This document shows, in pieces, positions 1 to 8,506 of a stretch of 64,000 nt of DNA; the first letter of the stretch is position 1, and each line of letters begins with the position of its first letter. Position numbers and translations under genes: made by a program. This DNA is from Lewinella sp038528965 (GTDB lineage: Bacteria; Bacteroidota; Bacteroidia; Chitinophagales; Saprospiraceae), in the NCBI GenBank assembly GCA_038528965.1, contig JBCBEC010000005.1, forward strand, positions 1 to 64,000, written 5' to 3'. The notes beneath the pieces are model-generated. The model did not search any database. It worked only from the letters and a program-made list of their open reading frames with translations, and was not told where the DNA came from.

Positions 1-642
1 CAGCAAGGAACGAGTGATGGAGATACGACGCCCACGCGGCTTGCGCCGTAGTTTTTGAAAGGCCACGTAACGTTCATAAACCTGTTTTTGTTTACGTCGT
101 AGGCGGGTTTGGCTAAGTTCACCAGTCCAATGGTCGATCAATGACCATAGCCACTCACAGCACTCCCACAACAACTTCGTATCGGTGGGGTAGCGAATGG
201 CTAGTTCGTAGCAAGTAGCATCCATCAGCGTGGCAGATTGCTGTTGGATATGGGAACTCCAACTGCTGGCTAATTGCTCCTGGAAGGAATCGTAGTCAAT
301 GTGTTCGGCCAGATAGCGTCGGCAGCGCCCCACAATATCCTTATCCTTAATCATCTGGCCTGGTCCTAATCGGATGCCACAGAAGTACTGCAAGGCCCAA
401 TCGGTATTAATGCGCTGACGAAGTTTATCATCGCTCAAGTTCAAGTAGGCTTTCAGTACTTGCAGACCGATCATGCCTTCAATACCAAAAAAACTTGGAG
501 CACCACGGCACGGCAATGGTGGAAATAAGGCACTTAGACTTGAAAATGGAATGGCTTGGTACAACTGACCCAACTCCGTGCTCAAAAAGATATCCCAGCG
601 AAAATCACGGCCAGCTTGTGTACAGAAAATTTGGTTTTCCAT
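1..642 (-). CDS. Transposase, DUF772 N-terminal (IS1182/IS5-like), 3' part cut by window edge
   Basis: An open frame of 214 codons runs from an ATG at 642 to the left edge without a stop. The N-terminal part (PFSSLSALFP, then a GIEGMIGLQVLKAYLNLSD stretch and a WALQYFCGI stretch) looks like the DUF772 domain of IS1182 and related IS5-type transposases. The motif LMDATCYE near residue 140 is a candidate for the first catalytic Asp of a DDE enzyme. Roughly half of a typical IS1182 transposase (about 450-500 residues) is visible, so intactness cannot be judged. It is the only mobile-element gene in the window. The IS family is assigned from memory of the motif pattern and is less certain than the transposase call. 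Confidence 0.8.
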   Translation of the reverse strand, partial: MENQIFCTQAGRDFRWDIFLSTELGQLYQAIPFSSLSALFPPLPCRGAPSFFGIEGMIGLQVLKAYLNLSDDKLRQRINTDWALQYFCGIRLGPGQMIKDKDIVGRCRRYLAEHIDYDSFQEQLASSWSSHIQQQSATLMDATCYELAIRYPTDTKLLWECCEWLWSLIDHWTGELSQTRLRRKQKQVYERYVAFQKLRRKPRGRRISITRSLL

Positions 643-848
643 ACAATATTTGCTCTCTTACTTGTCTCTAAAATATGTTCAGCCCCGAAAATCAGCCTTT
701 TTGACTGTTTTCGGGGCTTTTATGTCATCTACAAGTTAAGCAACTCCCTGGATATTAAGCTATTGTAATTTACAGGGATGGCCTACTTAGGCAATGGATG
801 ACCAGCTTGGGCAATTCCATCGTATTCCGTTGAATTTTACCCGCTTTC
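643..848. other. Gap between IS transposase and the kinase-like gene
   Basis: Apart from the hairpin at 682-717 this 206-bp stretch holds no gene I can support. The outer end of the insertion sequence must lie here if the element is intact. Neither a terminal inverted repeat nor a target duplication can be assigned, because the other end of the element is outside the window. Confidence 0.4.
682..717 (+). terminator. Perfect 10-bp hairpin followed by TTTT
   Basis: GCCCCGAAAA (682-691) pairs with TTTTCGGGGC (708-717), and TTTT follows on the plus strand. It lies 40 nt upstream of the transposase start. It could block transcription passing the IS end, and could also end the minus-strand mRNA of the gene at 849-1922, although the minus strand has no clear T tract. 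Confidence 0.55.
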
Positions 849-1922
849 TTATTCGATGCGCGTAAAGTCAAAGGTGGTGGTACTTTGCTTGAAGTCTTTG
901 TCCAGTACCAGTTTTAGATTTTCGTAGACGAGTTTACCCATACTTTTGCAGTCGTCAAAGACGCTGGTCTTGTGGTGACGGCTGAGCTCTTCTTTAAGCT
1001 GTTCTACCTTTTTAGGCGTGGAAATCCGATCTTCTACCATTACTTCAAAAAGACTGCTGGTGCGGCGTATGCTGGCCTTGATTCGGTTGGCGATGAGGCT
1101 GCGTTCTTCCATTTGGTACTGAACCATGGTGGGAACGTTCATGTGTTCCTGACCTAGGAAGATGATCGGGTTGTTTTCTTTGAAGTATTTAGGTTGGTAA
1201 AAGCTACTCCGGCCTTCGTAAGACTGTTGGTCAAAATCGATTGCCCGCATACGATATTGGGCACCTTCAATGTCGGGTGTCATATCCACTACGTAGTTGT
1301 AAGCACGCATGTCGCCCAGCAGGCGCACGAAGCAGCGCTCGTTGAACTTGACAAACTCCTTTGCAATACGGATTTGGTTGAAGGTAGAGCTTTCTAAGTT
1401 GTGTTTTATGAAGTCGTCGCCCGGTATGCCAGCAATGTGTTCTTCGATCAAAGTATCCTGATCGTAGAAGTACATGAAAGAGTTGGGTGAAAGCAATTCC
1501 TCCAACTCTGAACCATAAATCCTACTGGCATCCGCACGTTTAACGTAAAAATGATCGTAGTTGTCGTTAAGTCGGTTAATGATCCGGATACGAAAGGGCT
1601 TAGTATTGCCAAAGGTGCAATAGTCTATGCGGGCTACTTGCAGGTGTTGGAGAACCTCGGTATCACCATCAGTTTTCAGAAGGGAATAAACCTGAGTCAG
1701 GGCCTGATTAAGATGAGTACGTTCGTATTCGTTGTAAAATACCTGTTCCCAAAAGGTGTCATTGCCATCGTGGTCCGTTAGGGGGACGCAGGAGTCGTAG
1801 CGCAAAAGATCGTCATATTGCACGGGCAACCCTACCGCTCGCCCATACCGCCGTAGATAGGCCACTAATTTTGGCCTAATGGGTATGATGACTTTCTTTT
1901 TGGAAGGCTTGTTTCCTGCCAT
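849..1922 (-). CDS. Conserved hypothetical protein with kinase-like motifs
   Basis: A 357-residue soluble protein without signal peptide or membrane segments. I do not recognise a named family. Three elements in kinase-like order can be seen: a Lys in FYVKRAD (K128), GDMRAYNY (203-210) with a conserved-looking Asp/Asn pair, and AIDFDQQ (227-233), where the DFD could match the metal-binding DFG/DxD of protein-kinase-like and aminoglycoside-phosphotransferase folds. The N terminus is basic (SKKKVIIPIR). The start is the ATG at 1922, 18 bp before the next minus-strand gene, so both may share a transcript. The kinase relationship is an inference from motif order only. Confidence 0.6.
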   Translation of the reverse strand: MAGNKPSKKKVIIPIRPKLVAYLRRYGRAVGLPVQYDDLLRYDSCVPLTDHDGNDTFWEQVFYNEYERTHLNQALTQVYSLLKTDGDTEVLQHLQVARIDYCTFGNTKPFRIRIINRLNDNYDHFYVKRADASRIYGSELEELLSPNSFMYFYDQDTLIEEHIAGIPGDDFIKHNLESSTFNQIRIAKEFVKFNERCFVRLLGDMRAYNYVVDMTPDIEGAQYRMRAIDFDQQSYEGRSSFYQPKYFKENNPIIFLGQEHMNVPTMVQYQMEERSLIANRIKASIRRTSSLFEVMVEDRISTPKKVEQLKEELSRHHKTSVFDDCKSMGKLVYENLKLVLDKDFKQSTTTFDFTRIE

Positions 1923-1940
1923 AACTGAGTAATTAATGCA

Positions 1941-2594
1941 TTATCGAATGGGGCGATTTAGCCGTAATTTGCGAGTATAGTAAGCAATCAAAAAACTACC
2001 AAGTACGGTGGGTAGTATCCAAGCTAAGCCACCCGGCACTACAAAGTTAACATTCACAAAGAAGGCCGTGAAAGCGGCGATGGTTGCTCCTCCCATCCGG
2101 CCGATGTGCCTGCGCAGGGCAAGTTTGGGGCTAGCGTTCTTGCCAAGGTACCATTGAAAATCCTCTTTCGCCATCATCATGCTCAAGAAACCGAAGGCAA
2201 AAGGGGCGCTAGCACCCATGACTCCCATGGCCTTATAAAAAACTGGGACGCCGTAGCCCCACAAGAGCAGTCCAAATACGACGGCCAGTCCGCTGATGGT
2301 GTAATCGATAAAATTGGCCTTCTTGCCCTGACGAAATTGTATGTACCGGCGACCACTATAGGTTAAGTGAAAACTAAAGACGGCCACCAGGAGTAATACC
2401 CATTTGTTCGAATGAATGGCGGGGGGAACACTGCTTACAGCTGTAAAGAGCATGGACCAAAAGAAAATGGCACCGGCAACACGGTGCAGTTTACTCCATT
2501 TTGAACTGGCAAAAGCAATAATACTGCAAACTAGTGCTAGCGTTCCAGCGAGGATGTGCAAAAAGAGAAGCGGGCGGTAGAGTAGATCCAACAT
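1941..2594 (-). CDS. Multi-pass membrane protein, DUF2306-like
   Basis: A 217-residue hydrophobic protein with about six predicted membrane segments. It starts at LLYRPLLFLHILAGTLAL and has a conserved-looking KLHRVAGAIFFW segment in the second helix. This arrangement (HIxxGxxAL, then HRxxG) resembles DUF2306-type membrane proteins of unknown function. I chose the ATG at 2594; a GTG seven codons upstream (2615) is the alternative and adds only a polar stretch. The His residues in both helices could bind a ligand or haem, but this is speculation. Minus strand, upstream of the 849-1922 gene. Confidence 0.6.
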   Translation of the reverse strand: MLDLLYRPLLFLHILAGTLALVCSIIAFASSKWSKLHRVAGAIFFWSMLFTAVSSVPPAIHSNKWVLLLVAVFSFHLTYSGRRYIQFRQGKKANFIDYTISGLAVVFGLLLWGYGVPVFYKAMGVMGASAPFAFGFLSMMMAKEDFQWYLGKNASPKLALRRHIGRMGGATIAAFTAFFVNVNFVVPGGLAWILPTVLGSFLIAYYTRKLRLNRPIR

Positions 2595-2687
2595 GATTGT
2601 GTATTTATTTACCACGAATTTAGGACCACTGTACCGCCCGCTAAAACTAGTCGAACCGAATTGTCGATTTTGCCTACTGAACTGTCA

Positions 2688-4586
2688 TTACAAAGCTCCG
2701 GCTTTAATTTCTTCCACGATATCTGGATTTAGAAGAGTAGAAGTGTCCCCCAAATTGGACGTATCACCAGAAGCAATCTTGCGCAGTATTCGGCGCATGA
2801 TCTTACCAGAACGCGTCTTCGGTAGGCCAGAAACAATCTGAATCTTATCCGGCTTAGCAATTGGGCCAATGATATCACGAACCACAGCATTCACCTCTGT
2901 ACGGAAATTGTCGTCTGATTGCTCCAGTGTGCCATCGGTAATTACATAGGCATAAATGCCCTGCCCCTTAATATCATGTGGATAGCCAACTACTGCTGAC
3001 TCCACTACGCTATCGTGCTCATTGATAGCGTTCTCTACTTCTGCCGTACCCATGCGGTGGCCCGATACGTTGATTACATCATCCACACGGCCAATAATCC
3101 GGTACATGCCATTACTATCCCTACGGGCGCCGTCGCCAGTGAAATATTTATCATCAAAGTGGGAAAAGTAAGTCATGCGGCAGCGGTCGTGATCACCGTA
3201 GGTAGTACGCAGCATGGAAGGCCAGGGGAACTTCACGCACAGTAGGCCCTCTACATCCATTTCTTCGATTTCGTTGCCGTCCTTATCAACGAGACAGGGT
3301 TGAATACCCGGTAGGGGATAACCCGCAAAGGTAGGCTTCATGGGGCTGTGTTTACCAAGGCCAGAAATCATAATCCCGCCTGTTTCCGTTTGCCACCAGG
3401 TATCGACAATAGGAGAATTGCCTTTTCCAACAACATCATGGTACCATTGCCAGGCCTCCTGGTTGATTGGTTCTCCTACCGTACCGAGCACTTTGATGCT
3501 ACTTAGGTCATACTTGTTAACGTAATCGTCACCGTAAGCCATGAGGGCACGAATGGCAGTTGGAGCCGTGTAGAATTGATTGACCTTCATTTTTTCTGAC
3601 GAAGCCCAGAAACGACCAGCATCTGGATAGGTGGGAACGCCTTCAAACATCACGGTTGTTGCACCGGCAAGTAGCGGACCGTAAATAATGTAGGAGTGTC
3701 CCGTGATCCAACCAATATCAGCGGTACACCAATAAATATCGCCATCCTTGTATTGGAATACGTTGCGGAAGCTAAAGCAAGTGTAGACCATATAGCCACC
3801 ACAAGTATGAACTACGCCCTTAGGTTTTCCAGTGGAACCAGAGGTGTAAAGAATAAAGAGCATGTCTTCGCTGTCCATCTCTTCTGCAGGGCATTCCTTG
3901 GCTTGTTGATCAACAACTTCGTGCCACCACACGTCTTTATCACCCCAGGCAATATCATCACCGGTATTCTTATGCACAAGTACCGTCTCAATACTTGGAC
4001 AACCCAGCGCAAGTGCGTCGTCAACTACGGCCTTGACCGGAATGTGTTTGGGGCCACGATTGTTGAAATCAGAGCAGATGACCATTTTACAGGTGGCATC
4101 ATTTATACGATCAGCCAGGGCTTTGGCGGAGAAGCCCGCAAAAACGACACTGTGGATAGCACCTATACGGGCACAGGCCAAAACAGCAATGGCCAATTCC
4201 GGCACCATGGGCATATAGAAACAAACCCGGTCGCCCTTTTGGATTCCCATTGATTTCAGCGCATTCGCAGCCCGACATACGCGTTCGTACAGTTCCCGGT
4301 AGGTAATGTCCTGCACGGGCTTCGTTGGATCATTGGCCTCGTATTTGATAGCTACCTGATCAGCACGGGTTTCCAGGTGTCGATCCAGGCAGTTTTCGGT
4401 GATATTCAGCTTGCCGCCAACGAACCACTTTACATCCGGAGTACGGAATTCCCACTCCAGTACTTTGTCCCATTTCTTACGCCAATTAAAGGATTCAGCT
4501 TCTTTAGCCCAGAACGCCTCAGGGTCTTGCACGCTGTCTTTGTAGACGCGTTGATATTCTTCGAAGGATGAAATCTGCGTTGTCAT
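2688..4586 (-). CDS. acs: Acetyl-CoA synthetase (AMP-forming)
   Basis: Activates acetate with ATP and CoA to acetyl-CoA in the cytoplasm through an acetyl-adenylate. The 632 residues match the usual Acs length (about 650). Visible: N-terminal ACAS region (EAFWAKEAESFNW), the AMP-binding P-loop YTSGSTGKPKG (247-257), the substrate-pocket segment WITGHSY (293-299) with the Thr typical of acetate enzymes, DTWWQTETGG with the Trp that limits acyl size, and LPKTRSGKIMRR near the C terminus, where K595 is the catalytic Lys that is reversibly acetylated in known Acs. It is the last gene of a minus-strand carboxylate cluster but has its own -7 box (TACGTTTG, 4608-4615) overlapped by the putative ArsR-type operator. 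Confidence 0.95.
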   Translation of the reverse strand: MTTQISSFEEYQRVYKDSVQDPEAFWAKEAESFNWRKKWDKVLEWEFRTPDVKWFVGGKLNITENCLDRHLETRADQVAIKYEANDPTKPVQDITYRELYERVCRAANALKSMGIQKGDRVCFYMPMVPELAIAVLACARIGAIHSVVFAGFSAKALADRINDATCKMVICSDFNNRGPKHIPVKAVVDDALALGCPSIETVLVHKNTGDDIAWGDKDVWWHEVVDQQAKECPAEEMDSEDMLFILYTSGSTGKPKGVVHTCGGYMVYTCFSFRNVFQYKDGDIYWCTADIGWITGHSYIIYGPLLAGATTVMFEGVPTYPDAGRFWASSEKMKVNQFYTAPTAIRALMAYGDDYVNKYDLSSIKVLGTVGEPINQEAWQWYHDVVGKGNSPIVDTWWQTETGGIMISGLGKHSPMKPTFAGYPLPGIQPCLVDKDGNEIEEMDVEGLLCVKFPWPSMLRTTYGDHDRCRMTYFSHFDDKYFTGDGARRDSNGMYRIIGRVDDVINVSGHRMGTAEVENAINEHDSVVESAVVGYPHDIKGQGIYAYVITDGTLEQSDDNFRTEVNAVVRDIIGPIAKPDKIQIVSGLPKTRSGKIMRRILRKIASGDTSNLGDTSTLLNPDIVEEIKAGAL

Positions 4587-4607
4587 TGATCAGGTAGGTT
4601 TTAAATA

Positions 4608-4638
4608 CAAACGTATATAGATGTGTATATGTGTAAAT
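4608..4638 (-). promoter_or_regulatory. acs promoter with putative ArsR-type operator (site a)
   Basis: On the minus strand TACGTTTG (plus 4608-4615) fits the Bacteroidota -7 box TAnnTTTG, 22 nt before the acs ATG. The 17-bp core CATATA-CAC-ATCTATAT (plus 4615-4631) begins at the last base of the -7 box and fills the spacer. The expected -33 TTG is TTT here, so this promoter looks weak. The same core in the same relation to the -7 box is seen at the porin promoter (12035-12065). Confidence 0.6.
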
Positions 4639-4652
4639 ATAAAAAAAGAATT

Positions 4653-5030
4653 CTAACCGAACTCAAAAACTTCAGAAATAATATTGAGTAATTCCTGATT
4701 ATCGAACGGCTTAGTCAGATAAATCTCTCCACCGCTGGCATAACCTTGTTCAAAATCTTGGTTGGTACCCTTCGCTGTGAGAAAAACGATAGTGGTGTGG
4801 TTGAGGCGCTCATCCTGACGAATAGTTTTAGCTACCGCAAAACCGTCGAGCCCAGGCATCATGACGTCAAGAATGACTAGATCTGGCAGATGCTGGCGTG
4901 CCATTTGGATTCCTTCTGATCCGTTTGCGGCAGTCACTACCTTGAAGCCTTTTTGCTTGATGATAAATTCTAAAGCCAATAAGATGTTGGGCTCATCATC
5001 CACCAGTAAAATGGTGTTTTGCTCTTTCAT
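4653..5030 (-). CDS. Stand-alone response-regulator receiver protein
   Basis: A 125-residue single REC domain with no output domain. The acidic pair D11-D12, the phospho-acceptor D55 in LVILDVMMPG, T85 in FLTAKG and K107 in YLTKPF are all present, so it should be phosphorylated. It lies 111 bp downstream of the symporter/histidine-kinase fusion gene on the same strand and just before acs, so it is the natural partner of that kinase. In the CrbS/CrbR systems of gammaproteobacteria the regulator carries a LuxR-type HTH. That part is missing here, so this protein cannot act on DNA by itself as far as the sequence shows. It may be a phosphate sink, a phosphorelay member or a protein-interaction switch. 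Confidence 0.9.
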   Translation of the reverse strand: MKEQNTILLVDDEPNILLALEFIIKQKGFKVVTAANGSEGIQMARQHLPDLVILDVMMPGLDGFAVAKTIRQDERLNHTTIVFLTAKGTNQDFEQGYASGGEIYLTKPFDNQELLNIISEVFEFG

Positions 5031-5141
5031 GTTTCTCTATGATAAGTGGACTACTTTTTAGCATTTTACAGTATGTAAATGTAGTAAAAGGAAAAGAAAT
5101 TCTGTCTAAACTGCTGGACAAAAAACAAAAATCGGTTCGTA

Positions 5142-7862
5142 TTAAGGCCGTCTTGGAAGTTGGATTCGAAAGGAGGTAGCCCAATTGGGATTTTCGTCTA
5201 CCTTAATGCTACCGTTATGCTGTTCGAGGATATGTTGACAGATGTATAATCCTAGCCCACTCCCTTGTGGCTTGCCTAGTTCGTTGTCCTGTAGCTGGGT
5301 AAAACGGTCGAAGATGCGTTGTCGGTCTAAAATGGGGATTTGCTTACCATTATTGCTGAAATAAAGCTCAATGTTATCGTCAACTACTCGGGTCTCAATG
5401 CGAATTTTACCCTCTTCGGGATCGGAGAATTTGATGGCATTGGACCACAGGTTGACAAGTACCTGGATGATGCGGTCCTCATCTCCCAAAATACGATGGG
5501 TACCTTCTGCTAGTTCCTGCTGGTATTCGATCTGCTGCTTTTCCACTTGTTGTGAAAACGTACGTGTCGTATGCAGAACGATTTGGTGAAAATCCAATTC
5601 CACGAACTTGTGGCTTTGATCCAAAGCCTGAATTTTTTCCAGGTCAAGTACCTGGTTGATTAATCTTGAGATACGTTCACTTTCGTTGACCAAGACGTCA
5701 AGGAATTCAGCCTTGCGTTCGGGCTCTAGCCGTGGATTATCTGCTAAAATTTTAGCAAAGGCCTTGATAGAGGTGATGGGGGTGCGTAGTTCGTGCGTAA
5801 CGGTTGAAACAAACTCTGCTTTGAGGCGGTCGAGCTCTTGCAACTGTTGGTTAGCCTGGCGTAGTTCCTGAGTAAGTTTTTCCAGTTCATTGCGTTGCTC
5901 CTCCAATTGCTGGTTATACTCAACAATTTCTTGGGTTTGCTCCAGCACCGTCAACATTTCCTCCAAACTAATAGCATCTGCCTTGGTAATAGAAGCTACC
6001 ACCGTTTTGGCGGAAGCCGCTCCCAGTGCGCCGGCCAATTGTGTTTCGGCGAAATCAATGAGTTCTGGTGGGGCAATCGTCTGATTTTGGAGGCTAATCT
6101 GGCGTCGGCGTTCAAATCTGTTCAGTAGATAATTTGCTCTTTTGCCCCCTAAAAAGCGCGCTAAAACCTTTTCAATATCCGCCACCTTTCCTACCCGGCG
6201 GATCACGGAGAACTCCTCGTGACCACTGGTGTACTTCGCAATGTTTACAAAAATATCCGCTTGTGGAATCTCTGCCTGATCCGCTTTGCTATACAAGGAC
6301 ACCGCTACCAACACCAAGGTGTTCAGGCCCAAACTCCAGAAAGCTGCGTGGGAGAATTGGTCTAAAAAGTCAAGGCCAAGAAGAGCTTCTGGTCGTAAGG
6401 CAGATAAACCGAAAAGGCCCTCAGTGAGGATAGTATCGCTGAAGAAACCTGATTTGACCAGCGTTGGAAAAGGTAGGCAGAAAGCCCAAATCAAAACACC
6501 CGTGAGCAGCCCTAGGATAGCACCTCGCTTGTTGGCTCCTTTCCAGTACATAGCAGCCAATAATGGCGGCGCGAACTGTGCTACGGCCAGGAAGGATATG
6601 AGCCCAATAGAAACCAGGCTATAACCTTCGCCAACTGATTTGAAGTAGGTATAGGACAGTAAGAGCACCATAATGATACTTACCCTCCGAATACCCAGCA
6701 AGCGAGAAGGTAATTCGGCTCGATGCTGGTCAGCAAGTTCTGAACGAATGAGTAATGGCAGTAAAAGGTTATTGCTGATCATGATACTTAGGGCCACCGT
6801 GGCAACAATCACCATGCCGGTAGCTGCTGAAAAACCACCCAGGGCGGCCAGAAAAGCTAAGCCTTCGTTGCCTTGCAAAAGGGGGATACTGAGCACGAAA
6901 GTGTCAGAACTAATATCCTGCCCCCCCAAGAGCAGACTACCCGCTACCGCAATGGGGACCACAAAAATATTGATGATCAGCAGGTAAAGTGGTAGCAGCC
7001 AGCTAGCTGTGTTGATGTTTTTAGTGCTATTGTTTTCTACTACTGCTACGTGAAACTGCCGTGGCAAAAGCAAGAATGCAAACATGGAAACCAGCATCAA
7101 CCAAAACCACTGGGTACCGTCCATTTGCCCCGAAAAAGTGAACAGTTCGGCTATAGCCGCTTGCTGCATGGCCTGTCCGAATAGGTCTCCAAAGCCGCCA
7201 AAAATACCAAAGGTGATGTACGCACCAATGATCAAAAAGGCGATGAGTTTGAAGACTGATTCAAAAGCAATGGAAGCAACCAGCCCCGTGTGCCGCTCGT
7301 TTGGATCTAGTTGCCGGGTGCCAAAAAGGATCGCAAAAATGGCCAAGAGTACGGTAACGTAAAAGGCCGTATCCTCATAAAAAGGCAAGTCGAAATTCTG
7401 CTGATAGTTCTGTGGATTACTAGTCAGCATTAGATCATAACTCAACGAAATGGCCTTGAGTTGGATGGAAATATAGGGAATGATTCCCAGTACCGCCACG
7501 ATCACTGCTATGACGCCCATTAGTGTACTTTTGCCGTATCTACTCGATAAGAAATCCGCTACGGACGTCAACCTCTGGTGCTTACTGATCAACACTATTT
7601 TGCGCAATATGATGATCCAGATAGGAGCCAAGAGTGTAGGACCTAAATATATGGGCAAGAAACCTGGGCCACCTTCCGCGGCTCTGCCAACGCTGCCAAA
7701 GAAGGTCCAGGCAGTACAGTAAACGGCTAGCGAGAGGGCATATATAATGGGAGAGTTGGTCCACTGGTCTTTCAATTTCTTGCGACTCTCTACCCAATAG
7801 GCAACGCCAAACAGCAGGGCCAGATAGACAAGCGTAGCAGATATGATAAAGACTTTAGACAA
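5142..7862 (-). CDS. CrbS/CbrA-like sodium:solute symporter fused to histidine kinase
   Basis: 906 residues in an inner-membrane sensor. Residues 1 to about 510 form an SSS-family (SLC5) transporter module with about 13 hydrophobic segments. Residues about 530-640 look like the STAC linker known from CbrA/CrbS (LARFLGGKRA; AETQLAGALGAASAKTVVAS). Then follow a coiled coil (about 640-680), a HisKA domain with H690 in VTHELRTPITSIKAF, and an HATPase domain with NLWSNAIKFSD and GSGLGLYI near 867. No PAS domain is seen. In other bacteria such kinases sense or transport short carboxylates and control acs. The start codon is TTG at 7862, 12 bp after the upstream gene's stop; no ATG lies nearby in frame before the first helix. 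The partner is probably the REC protein at 4653-5030. Confidence 0.92.
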   Translation of the reverse strand: MSKVFIISATLVYLALLFGVAYWVESRKKLKDQWTNSPIIYALSLAVYCTAWTFFGSVGRAAEGGPGFLPIYLGPTLLAPIWIIILRKIVLISKHQRLTSVADFLSSRYGKSTLMGVIAVIVAVLGIIPYISIQLKAISLSYDLMLTSNPQNYQQNFDLPFYEDTAFYVTVLLAIFAILFGTRQLDPNERHTGLVASIAFESVFKLIAFLIIGAYITFGIFGGFGDLFGQAMQQAAIAELFTFSGQMDGTQWFWLMLVSMFAFLLLPRQFHVAVVENNSTKNINTASWLLPLYLLIINIFVVPIAVAGSLLLGGQDISSDTFVLSIPLLQGNEGLAFLAALGGFSAATGMVIVATVALSIMISNNLLLPLLIRSELADQHRAELPSRLLGIRRVSIIMVLLLSYTYFKSVGEGYSLVSIGLISFLAVAQFAPPLLAAMYWKGANKRGAILGLLTGVLIWAFCLPFPTLVKSGFFSDTILTEGLFGLSALRPEALLGLDFLDQFSHAAFWSLGLNTLVLVAVSLYSKADQAEIPQADIFVNIAKYTSGHEEFSVIRRVGKVADIEKVLARFLGGKRANYLLNRFERRRQISLQNQTIAPPELIDFAETQLAGALGAASAKTVVASITKADAISLEEMLTVLEQTQEIVEYNQQLEEQRNELEKLTQELRQANQQLQELDRLKAEFVSTVTHELRTPITSIKAFAKILADNPRLEPERKAEFLDVLVNESERISRLINQVLDLEKIQALDQSHKFVELDFHQIVLHTTRTFSQQVEKQQIEYQQELAEGTHRILGDEDRIIQVLVNLWSNAIKFSDPEEGKIRIETRVVDDNIELYFSNNGKQIPILDRQRIFDRFTQLQDNELGKPQGSGLGLYICQHILEQHNGSIKVDENPNWATSFRIQLPRRP

Positions 7863-7874
7863 GGTGGTTTGACT

Positions 7875-8069
7875 TTAAGACCGTTTGGACCGTAAGGTGA
7901 GATAGGTGGCGATAATGACCAGTAGCCAGATGGCAAAGATGTAGAAATACAACTGAGGTACGCCCAGAATCAGCTTATTCTCGCCGAGCAAACGCAAGAC
8001 GGGGAAGTTGAAACAGATGGCGCAGATAATGCTGATGAAAGCCAGTCTGGCAGCTCGTTTATTCTGCAT
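7875..8069 (-). CDS. Small membrane protein, unknown
   Basis: A 64-residue protein with two hydrophobic segments (LAFISIICAICFNFPVL and YFYIFAIWLLVIIATYL) and a basic C-terminal tail RSKRS, so both ends probably face the cytoplasm. It lies between the symporter gene and the sensor kinase gene, only 12 bp before the kinase. The position suggests a role with one of the two transporters, but no family is recognised. The ATG at 8069 was chosen because the upstream part of the frame has no transmembrane or conserved character. Confidence 0.7.
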   Translation of the reverse strand: MQNKRAARLAFISIICAICFNFPVLRLLGENKLILGVPQLYFYIFAIWLLVIIATYLTLRSKRS

Positions 8070-8154
8070 GCTCCAAGATAGCAAATCCGAAAATAGTCGA
8101 CCCGAATACCACCAAAAGCGTATCCGGGTCAAACAGTAGCAATAAAGTCGTTTA

Positions 8155-8379
8155 TTATTCTTCCGCCTCTTGGGGGAAGAATCCAAAGTAGCTTGGGCGA
8201 AGCATTTTACTCTTGATAAGCGCCCACAAAAATAGCAGGGCAAAAGCTCCCAGACCTAGGGATATCAGATAAAACCCTTGTAGCTGCGGTTCCAGGAAAA
8301 ACCGTAGACCGAGCGTTATCGTCAGGTAGATTGCGATAAACCAATCGGAGGCAGCGGGGCTAAGAGAAAAACGTGCCAT
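8155..8379 (-). CDS. Small membrane protein, unknown
   Basis: A 74-residue protein with two hydrophobic segments (DWFIAIYLTITLGLRFF and GFYLISLGLGAFALLFLWAL), and a C-terminal SYFGFFPQEAEE tail. It lies in the minus-strand row between the symporter (127 bp upstream) and the 64-residue membrane protein. I do not recognise a family. The ATG at 8379 was preferred; a longer frame would add a cysteine-rich, unlikely leader. Confidence 0.65.
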   Translation of the reverse strand: MARFSLSPAASDWFIAIYLTITLGLRFFLEPQLQGFYLISLGLGAFALLFLWALIKSKMLRPSYFGFFPQEAEE

Positions 8380-8506
8380 GCTGGTAGTGCTTTTAGTGAT
8401 AAAAGAAGCCTGGAGGATTTTTGGATTTCTACAGCAAAACAAAACGAAATTGGTACCTCCAAGCTTCAGGTATTGGTTAATGCGAAAAATGATCGCTTAT
8501 CATCTT

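Noticed and set aside
3696..4253. Long plus-strand open frame inside acs
   Set aside because: It is the antisense shadow of a conserved enzyme gene, with no domain, promoter or start support.
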